20,565 nucleotides of DNA from an uncultured Prevotellaceae bacterium (GTDB lineage: Bacteria; Bacteroidota; Bacteroidia; Bacteroidales; Bacteroidaceae), in the NCBI GenBank assembly GCA_937898415.1, contig CALDLA010000159.1, forward strand, positions 1 through 20,565, read 5' to 3'. Positions 14,788 to 20,565 of the stretch are shown here, one piece after another. Both the position numbers and the translations under genes were made by a program. The notes beneath the pieces are model-generated. The model was not told the origin of the DNA. It did no database searches and saw only the letters and a program-made list of their open reading frames with translations. Numbering within the stretch: the first letter of the stretch is position 1; every line of letters begins with the position of its first letter.

Positions 14788-16101
14788 CTACTGGCCGGTA
14801 GCCTGACGATACTCCAACAATTTGGTCTGGAAGTCGGCAAAGGCGTCAGTATAGCGGTCACGGGCCTGCTGGTACTGCTGCTGGGCGAGGAGCAGGTCGG
14901 TCATCTTCGTCGAACCGACGCGGTAGTAGTCGCGGTTCAACCGCAGGTTCTCCTCGGCCTGCTCAATGGCGCTGTGGGCTATCTGGAGTTTCTTGTGACT
15001 AGTCTCCACGGCAGCCCAAGCGTTGTTCATGCGGATAACGAGCTTTTGGCCATTGTCCAGCATCTGCTCCTTGGCATCCTCGAGGGCGAGTGTCTGCTTC
15101 TTGATGGCGTGGGAACCGCCCCACCAACTGGTGATGGGAACGCTGACGGTGGCGAAGAGCATGCCATTACTACGCCAGCTGTCCATGAGGTCGTTGGTGC
15201 TGTAGGTGGCGCCGACGACTACGTTGGGCATATTCTGGCCGACTTTCATCTTACGCTGCAGCTGTTGGCTCTCGACGTTTTTCTGCAGGAGGCGGTACTC
15301 TGGGGTGGCGGCCAGGGCCGTTTGGTGGTCAGTGCGTACAGGAAGCTGCGGCAGTGCCTCAACAGACAGGGCGGACGAGGCGACGGCAATGGTCTCGCCA
15401 GGCTTGCCAATGTGCTGGGCCAGGAGCTGGCCGACGGTGGCAAGCCCGTTCTCTACCTCCAGTTGGGTACTCTCCACCTCGCCACGGCGCAGCTGTACCT
15501 GTAGGAGGTCGTTGCGGTTGACGGCACCCACTCTGACACTGGCTGCTACGTCTTTTTCCAACTGGACCAGCATGTCGTGGACGGTGCCGAGCGTCAGCAG
15601 CTTCTCCTTGAGCGAGACCATCTGCCAGTAGTACTGCTCAGTAGTCAGCTCCACCTGGTCTTCGGACATCTCCATCTGTATCTCGTTGGCCTCGACGCCG
15701 AGGTTTGCTAACTTGTTGCCGTTGACAATGAGGCCGCCCATGAAAACGGGCTGCATGGCGGTGATGGATCCGAGCATACCGTCCTTCATCATGCCCACAC
15801 TTGACGGTAGCTGCGACAAGGCGGGAATGATAGTAGCCAGTTTTTCCGGTACGTTGAGCTCCATCTCAATCAAATTTTTGTTGGCCACCATGCCCGCTCC
15901 GACGGCCGAGACGGTGGGGAAGTACTTGGTGAAAGCCTCACTCTTGGTTTCCTTCGACTGTTCTATGGCGTTGCGGGCTGAGCGAAGGGTGTAGTTGTTC
16001 TCGACGGCCAGCTGCTTCAGCTGGTCGAGGGTGTAGGGCGTCTGGGCGGCGACGGAGCCGCAGCTTATACAGAACGCCATGAGTAACACTATTTTTTTCA
16101 T
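14788..16101 (-). CDS. TolC-family outer-membrane efflux channel
   Basis: The 437-residue product starts with a signal peptide (MKKIVLLMAFCISCGSVAAQ). It has the two-fold repeated helical organisation of outer membrane efflux proteins (PF02321): YTLDQLKQLAVENNYTLRSA near the start, and LRLNRDYYRVGSTKMTDLL with a following QQQYQQARDRYTDAF helix near the end. TolC-like trimers form the exit duct for RND pumps. The ATG overlaps the RND stop by four bases (16098-16101), so it is the last gene of an adaptor-pump-channel operon. There is no lipobox. Substrates are not evident from the sequence. Confidence 0.92.
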   Translation of the reverse strand: MKKIVLLMAFCISCGSVAAQTPYTLDQLKQLAVENNYTLRSARNAIEQSKETKSEAFTKYFPTVSAVGAGMVANKNLIEMELNVPEKLATIIPALSQLPSSVGMMKDGMLGSITAMQPVFMGGLIVNGNKLANLGVEANEIQMEMSEDQVELTTEQYYWQMVSLKEKLLTLGTVHDMLVQLEKDVAASVRVGAVNRNDLLQVQLRRGEVESTQLEVENGLATVGQLLAQHIGKPGETIAVASSALSVEALPQLPVRTDHQTALAATPEYRLLQKNVESQQLQRKMKVGQNMPNVVVGATYSTNDLMDSWRSNGMLFATVSVPITSWWGGSHAIKKQTLALEDAKEQMLDNGQKLVIRMNNAWAAVETSHKKLQIAHSAIEQAEENLRLNRDYYRVGSTKMTDLLLAQQQYQQARDRYTDAFADFQTKLLEYRQATGQ

Positions 16102-19100
16102 GCTTCTTTATCTTTTTTACTTTTTAATTGTTCACCTTTTCCCATCACCTTCCAGTAAGCTATCGGCATGACGGTGAGGATGAAGAACATAGTGATGAGC
16201 GTGCCATAGCAGATGACGGCACCCATGGGCACCCAGAGACCGCTGCCACCAAGAATCATCGGGACAACACCCATCGACGCGGCTGCCGAGGTGAGGAAGA
16301 TGGGGCGCATTCGGCGCTCTGCTGCTACGTGGATGGCATCCTTGAGCGAGAGCTGTTCCAGCTCCTTGACTTCCGCCGCATAGTCGAAGAGTATGACACC
16401 GTTGCGCACCAGAATGCCCATAAGCGAGACGAAGCCGAGGACGCTGGTGAGCGAGAACTCGATACCCTGGATGAACAGGCCCATGGCCATGCCGAATACG
16501 CAGAGTGCCAGACTGACCATGATGAGCACGGCTTCGCTGATGCTCTTGAAATGCCATAGCAGGACGAAGAAGATAATCATAATAGACATGATGAGGGCAC
16601 TGGCAATCTGCGGGCCGGATTCACCGTCGCTCTCGTGCTGACCGCCATACGATATCGACATGCCTTCGGGCAACTTAAGCTGAGCCAGACGGTCGATGAC
16701 CTCGTTGGTCTTGTTGCCGACGTTCACGCCGCAGGCCACCTCGCTCATGACGGTGACGGTGCGCAGACCGTTGCGGTGACATATTTGGCCGTACTGCCAT
16801 GCGGGAACGGTCTCGGCAAACTGGCGCAGGGGTACACTGGGCTGGAAGTTGCCGTCGGCCGCCATGCTACGCAGCGAGTTGAGGTCGGTGGGCAACGCGG
16901 CTGCCAGGCCAATGGGAATCAGCTCGTCCATGACATCCTGTTTGGTGGCCTGGTCGGCGTCTTCGGTCTTCATTTTCACGTTCACGTCGTAGTCGCCCTC
17001 CCATGCCGTGCTGACGGTGATGCCGTCGCCATAGCGGAAGGCCATCTGCAACTCTACGTCTTGGTTGGTGATGCCCAGTCGGCTGGCTTTCTCGTCGTCA
17101 ATTTTTATGCGCGTAGTACTGAGCGGCTCCAGCATGTTACTGCGCACGAGCAGCAGGTCGTCCATCTGGCGCAGAATGCCGACGACGCTGTCGGCGTATT
17201 GCGTCAGCAAGTTGAGGTCACTGCACTGTAGGCGTACCTCAATGGGATTGGGGCTGTTGGCGTAGCTGAGCTGTTTAATCTTGACGTAGGCCTCGGGGAA
17301 CATATTGGTGTACTTGGCCGTACACTCCTCCACCAACTGCACGGTGGCCTCGTTGCCCGTGGTGTTGACGATGAACTGTGCGTAGCTCTCGTCGGCAAAC
17401 TGCGGGGCGTAGGCGGTATGGAAGCGTGGCGAAGCGCAACCTTTGAACGAGGCAATGCCCAACACGCGCTCGTCCTTGCTGATCATGTGCTCCAAGGAGT
17501 CGGCAATAACCGTGGTGCGCTCGATGCCCGTGCCGATGGGCAGATAGATCTCCACGGCAAACTGGTTACGGTCGGCTGTAGGCATCAGTCGCCGGGGCAG
17601 CCGGGTAAAGATGAACACGCCGGCGAAGAAGCCTGCCACGCCCATGCCGATGGTGGCCCAGGGATGGCGGAAACACCAGTTGAGCAACACCTTATAGTAT
17701 TTGTCCATGATGTCGAGCAGGTTGAAGGGCTTTTTGCCGTTCTTCGGCTTGGCGGCCTCAATGGGCTTCTTAATGAAGAAGTACTGCAGAATGGGCAGCA
17801 GCGTCTGGGCAATGACCATCGAGATGAACAGAACGATGGAGATGGCCCACGGGAACCACAGCAGGAAGTCGTGGCCCATGCCCGTCATGACGAGCAGGAA
17901 CGGGAAGAAGGTCACTGAGATGCACAAGGTTGCGGTGAAGATGGACTTCAGGAAGTGGACGGTGGCATCGATAGAGGCCTGCCAGCGCGACTTGCCCTCG
18001 GCCATCATCTCCATGTAGGAGTCTATGATGACGATTGAGTCGTCCACAATCATTCCCAGCGTCACGATGAGGGCAGCCAGTGTCACGGTGTTCAGTTCTA
18101 CGCCCAGCATGTAGAAGGCGGCCAGCGAGATGAAGATGGTAATCGGCATGGTGCCTGCGGCTACCATCGCCACGCGCATCGGCATGATGAGAATCACCAC
18201 GAGGATGACCGTCGTGATGGCTATCAGCAGCTCGTGCAGGAAGTTGTCAATCGAGTCGTCTACCACCTGCTTCTGGTCAGTGATGGTACACAGCTGCACG
18301 TCGGCGGGGATGTGCTGCTTGATGTTGGCCAGCTTCTCGTTGATTGCCGTACCCATCTTCGACACGTCCTGGCCTTTCTTGATCTCCACCGACAGCAGCA
18401 GACACTTCGTGCCGTTGTTGGTGATGTACGACTTCGGTTTGGCATATTCGCGCTTCACTGTGGCCACGTCCTTCAGGCGGACATTGTTTCCCTTGCCGTC
18501 AGTATAGATTAAGGTGTTCTCCACGTCGTATATCTTGTTCAGCGCGTGGTCCACATAGATGGGCGACTTGTAGCCGTCGTTCTTCACGCGGCCGGCGGTA
18601 GTCACAAAGCCCTTGGACTTCAGCTGCTTGCCAATGGTCACGTAGCTGATGCCGTAGTGCGACAGCTTGTCGCTGTTCAGGTAGATGCTGATCTGGTCGC
18701 GTTGCAGGCCGAAGACGCTCATCTTACCTACGCTGGGAATCATGCGCAGCGAGTCGATGAGCTGGTTCATGTAGTCGTTCAGCTCGCGGTAGGTCTTGTC
18801 CTTCGACTCCATCGCCAGCAGCAGGGCCGAGGTGTCGCCGAAGTCGTCGTTCACTTGGATGGCCAGCACGCCAGAGGGCAACTGGGCCTTGAAGTCCTGC
18901 ACGCCGTGCTTGAACTTCGACCAGAATCCGTCCTTGTCAGTCAGGTTGTCGTTCAGCTCCACCTGAATGATGCTCAGCCCCTCCTTCGAGTAGCTGATGG
19001 TCTTCTCCTTCTTCACCTCACGATAGGTAAAGATGTATTTCTCCAACGGCTTCGTCACCTGCTCCTCCATCTCCTGCGCCGTCACGCCGGGATAGACGGC

Positions 19101-19331
19101 GACGACGATGCCCTGACGGATGGTGAACTCCGGGAACTCGTTCTTATTGATGTTCGCGAGGCCATAGATGCCCAGAGCCACCATGCAGCTCACGAGCAGT
19201 ATGATAATCTGCCGGTAGTGCATCGACCACTCCTGCAGACTCATCTTCTTTTCTTTCTTCTCCTCCTCCGAGCCCCCTAAGTTAGGGGGTTGGGGGTCTG
19301 AACCAGCGTTTGTATATTGTTTTTGTTCCAT
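16098..19331 (-). CDS. RND efflux pump permease (AcrB/MexB-like superfamily)
   Basis: The 1077-residue product has the RND plan: a first membrane helix (about 41-59), a large periplasmic loop, a helix group with the proton-relay pair Asp430-Asp431 in LGMIVDDSIVIID, a second periplasmic loop, and a second helix group with GILVRNGVILFDYAAE near 972-987. There Arg (about 976) stands where AcrB has Lys940. It exports drugs or other toxic compounds, driven by protons, from the inner membrane or periplasm through the TolC-like partner. The first 29 residues are unusual, polar and Pro/Glu/Lys-rich. Residues 10-21 (GSDPQPPNLGGS) are encoded by a 33-bp palindromic repeat. An internal ATG at 19244 (MSLQEWSMHYRQ) would give a conventional N-terminus and may be the original start. 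Confidence 0.93.
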   Translation of the reverse strand: MEQKQYTNAGSDPQPPNLGGSEEEKKEKKMSLQEWSMHYRQIIILLVSCMVALGIYGLANINKNEFPEFTIRQGIVVAVYPGVTAQEMEEQVTKPLEKYIFTYREVKKEKTISYSKEGLSIIQVELNDNLTDKDGFWSKFKHGVQDFKAQLPSGVLAIQVNDDFGDTSALLLAMESKDKTYRELNDYMNQLIDSLRMIPSVGKMSVFGLQRDQISIYLNSDKLSHYGISYVTIGKQLKSKGFVTTAGRVKNDGYKSPIYVDHALNKIYDVENTLIYTDGKGNNVRLKDVATVKREYAKPKSYITNNGTKCLLLSVEIKKGQDVSKMGTAINEKLANIKQHIPADVQLCTITDQKQVVDDSIDNFLHELLIAITTVILVVILIMPMRVAMVAAGTMPITIFISLAAFYMLGVELNTVTLAALIVTLGMIVDDSIVIIDSYMEMMAEGKSRWQASIDATVHFLKSIFTATLCISVTFFPFLLVMTGMGHDFLLWFPWAISIVLFISMVIAQTLLPILQYFFIKKPIEAAKPKNGKKPFNLLDIMDKYYKVLLNWCFRHPWATIGMGVAGFFAGVFIFTRLPRRLMPTADRNQFAVEIYLPIGTGIERTTVIADSLEHMISKDERVLGIASFKGCASPRFHTAYAPQFADESYAQFIVNTTGNEATVQLVEECTAKYTNMFPEAYVKIKQLSYANSPNPIEVRLQCSDLNLLTQYADSVVGILRQMDDLLLVRSNMLEPLSTTRIKIDDEKASRLGITNQDVELQMAFRYGDGITVSTAWEGDYDVNVKMKTEDADQATKQDVMDELIPIGLAAALPTDLNSLRSMAADGNFQPSVPLRQFAETVPAWQYGQICHRNGLRTVTVMSEVACGVNVGNKTNEVIDRLAQLKLPEGMSISYGGQHESDGESGPQIASALIMSIMIIFFVLLWHFKSISEAVLIMVSLALCVFGMAMGLFIQGIEFSLTSVLGFVSLMGILVRNGVILFDYAAEVKELEQLSLKDAIHVAAERRMRPIFLTSAAASMGVVPMILGGSGLWVPMGAVICYGTLITMFFILTVMPIAYWKVMGKGEQLKSKKDKEA
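19271..19303. repeat. 33-bp palindromic REP-like element, copy A (inside the RND reading frame)
   Basis: The copy contains the palindrome CCCCCTAAGTTAGGGGG followed by TTGGGGGTCTGAAC. It matches the reverse complement of copy B (19382-19414) at 32 of 33 bases. It is translated as RND residues 10-21. Confidence 0.9.
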
Positions 19332-19381
19332 AAATCATTCTGTATTTAATACTTTATTATTCTATTCGGTAAGGGAGCCTT

Positions 19382-19414
19382 GTTCAGACCCCCATCCCCC
19401 TAACTTAGGGGGCT
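19382..19414. repeat. 33-bp palindromic REP-like element, copy B (between adaptor and RND genes)
   Basis: Inverted copy of element A with one mismatch (T for A at its 14th base). Its right end reaches into the adaptor stop codon (TAG, 19415-19413), so two of the three stop-codon bases belong to the element. Its inner palindrome alone can form a GC-rich hairpin in the mRNA. Confidence 0.9.
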
Positions 19415-20438
19415 AATGGACGATTTCAACCTTCATCCCGTTGCTAACCTTCTGCTGTCCAGCCACGATGAGCTGGTCACCGTCAGAGAGCCCGCCGCTG
19501 ACCTGTGCGCCCTGCGCCGTCTCGCTGCTGATGAATATCTCGCGCTTCACGGCCTTGCCGCCGTTGACCACCCAGACGAAGGTCTTGTTGTCAGAGTCAA
19601 GCTGTACCAGATTGGCGGGTACAAACACGCCTGTGGCACCCTGCATGTAGTTGGTGAACGCCTGACAGATCATGCCCGGCAGCAGCTGGCCGTCATGATT
19701 GGCGATGGTGGCCTTCACCTCGTAGGTACGTGAACGGGAATCGGCACTCACGCCGCGCTCCGTCACGCGGCCTTCGAACTGACGGTTGCCCAGGGCGGGC
19801 ACGATGATCTTCATCGACGAGCCCTTCTGGATGCGCTGTATATCATCCTCGGGCACAGAGATCTTCACCTTCACGCTGCCGATGCTCACCAGTTTCACGA
19901 TTGACATACCTGGTATTGCATTCTGACCAATCTCTGCATCCTTGCTGGCGATATAGCCGCTGAAGGGCGCATAGAGCTTCGTGTCGGCCAGCGACTTACG
20001 GGCCATCGCCTCAGAAGCCGTAGCCGACTTCAGCTGGTTCTCAATCGTAATCCACTGCATCTCGGGCAGCGAACCGCCGTCGTGCAGTTCCTTCATGCGG
20101 TTGTAGGTGTCCTGAGCCTGCTCCAAAGCCGTCTTTGAGATGGTATAGGCATTCTGCATCGTCGTCGGGTCCAGTTCCGCTATCAACTGTCCCTGACGGA
20201 CCGTCTGTCCGGCACTCACGTGGATACGTTTGATGGTACCCGTTCCGGCAAAAGACAGGGATGCTCCGCTGGCCTCCTCAATGGTTCCCGAGAAACCCTG
20301 CTCACCATTCACCGATTCAGCCTGAATCTGCTGAACCTTCACTCTCACAGTCTGCTCAACGGCAGCCTGCTTCTTCTCTCCGCAGCCGCACAGTGCCGTC
20401 AGCACCATCGCAGCCATCATGAATTGTCCTTTTTTCAT
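19413..20438 (-). CDS. RND efflux periplasmic adaptor lipoprotein (membrane fusion protein)
   Basis: The 341-residue product is a lipoprotein: a signal sequence with lipobox LCGC, so Cys19 would be lipidated. It has the usual adaptor order: a beta strand, half of the lipoyl domain (GTGTIKRIHVSAGQTVRQGQ), a helical hairpin (ALEQAQDTYNRMKELHDGG to ASEAMARKSLADTK), the second lipoyl half (LYAPFSGYIASKDAEIGQNA), then beta-barrel and membrane-proximal domains (PEDDIQRIQKG, GVFVPANLVQL, GLSDGDQLIVAGQQKV). It links the RND pump to the outer-membrane channel. It is the first gene of the efflux operon visible here; no -7 box is seen in 20439-20565, so the promoter may lie outside the window. Confidence 0.92.
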   Translation of the reverse strand: MKKGQFMMAAMVLTALCGCGEKKQAAVEQTVRVKVQQIQAESVNGEQGFSGTIEEASGASLSFAGTGTIKRIHVSAGQTVRQGQLIAELDPTTMQNAYTISKTALEQAQDTYNRMKELHDGGSLPEMQWITIENQLKSATASEAMARKSLADTKLYAPFSGYIASKDAEIGQNAIPGMSIVKLVSIGSVKVKISVPEDDIQRIQKGSSMKIIVPALGNRQFEGRVTERGVSADSRSRTYEVKATIANHDGQLLPGMICQAFTNYMQGATGVFVPANLVQLDSDNKTFVWVVNGGKAVKREIFISSETAQGAQVSGGLSDGDQLIVAGQQKVSNGMKVEIVH

Positions 20439-20511
20439 TTTCGCGTCTGATTTATTTCTTAATTCTTAACTCTTCACTCTTAATTCTTAACTCTTAATTC
20501 TTCACTCTTCA

Positions 20512-20565
20512 CTCCTTAACTCCTTAACTCCTTAACTCCTTAACTCCTTAACTCCTTAACTCCTT
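20512..20565. repeat. CTCCTTAA octamer tandem repeat upstream of the efflux operon
   Basis: Six exact CTCCTTAA units plus six bases of a seventh run into the window edge, so the true length is unknown. The stretch 20456-20511 is a degenerate form (TTAATTCTTAACTCTTCACTC-like steps). On the strand of the efflux operon the unit reads TTAAGGAG. The array begins 74 bases upstream of the adaptor ATG. Confidence 0.92.

Noticed and set aside
14188..15504. 438-codon plus-strand open frame across pfkA and the TolC-like gene
   Set aside because: It is antisense to two well-recognised genes and spans their intergenic gap. Its translation has no recognisable domain and reflects codon bias of the real strands.
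18546..19280. 244-codon plus-strand open frame opposite the RND gene
   Set aside because: Antisense shadow of a clear RND reading frame; low-complexity Leu/Val/His-rich translation.
20456..20565. Possible CRISPR array in the terminal repeats
   Set aside because: Units are 8 bp, directly adjacent, with no unique spacers; this is a microsatellite-like array.

Overview
The window reads as chromosomal DNA of a Bacteroidales bacterium, most likely a Prevotella-like (Prevotellaceae) gut or rumen species. The reasons are the protein families (serine palmitoyltransferase, DUF4421 and DUF3943 outer-membrane proteins, GH51 arabinofuranosidase, Bacteroidetes-type RecN and PfkA) and the promoters. Several genes carry the Bacteroidetes -33 TTTG / -7 TAnnTTTG promoter at ideal spacing instead of a sigma-70 promoter, and no Shine-Dalgarno sequences were noticed at the starts examined. 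The genus is inference.

Layout. Left part (1-3500): the 5' end of a secreted GH51 alpha-L-arabinofuranosidase, tRNA-Pro(TGG) with a terminator, and then a membrane-lipid locus. In that locus a serine palmitoyltransferase (minus) is divergent from a diacylglycerol-kinase-family lipid kinase (plus), and the kinase overlaps a tiny Cys-rich single-pass membrane protein. tRNA-Cys(GCA) follows with its own promoter and terminator. Middle (3500-8580, plus): a strongly promoted glutamate dehydrogenase gene ended by a textbook terminator, then a recN operon whose second gene is a secreted protein with a degenerate trypsin-like domain followed by TPR-like repeats.

Right part (8580-20565, all minus): read in the direction of transcription it begins with an RND efflux operon (lipoprotein adaptor, RND pump, TolC-like channel). 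Then comes pfkA from its own promoter, followed without visible terminators by a repeat-bearing DUF3943 outer-membrane protein, a DUF4421 outer-membrane protein and the replicative helicase dnaB.

No phage, transposase, CRISPR array or defence system is visible. The least ordinary signals are non-coding: two inverted copies of a 33-bp GC-rich palindromic element flank the RND start codon, and one copy is translated as part of the RND N-terminus. There are also short tandem repeats (TTCACTY heptamers and CTCCTTAA octamers) in three gene-upstream or intergenic gaps. Protein-level points to follow are an Asp-to-Asn change in the Mg-ATP loop of PfkA, a GMPF tail on DnaB that resembles the SSB tip, and the pairing of sphingolipid synthesis with a lipid kinase. 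I do not see a clear, wholly new multi-gene system.
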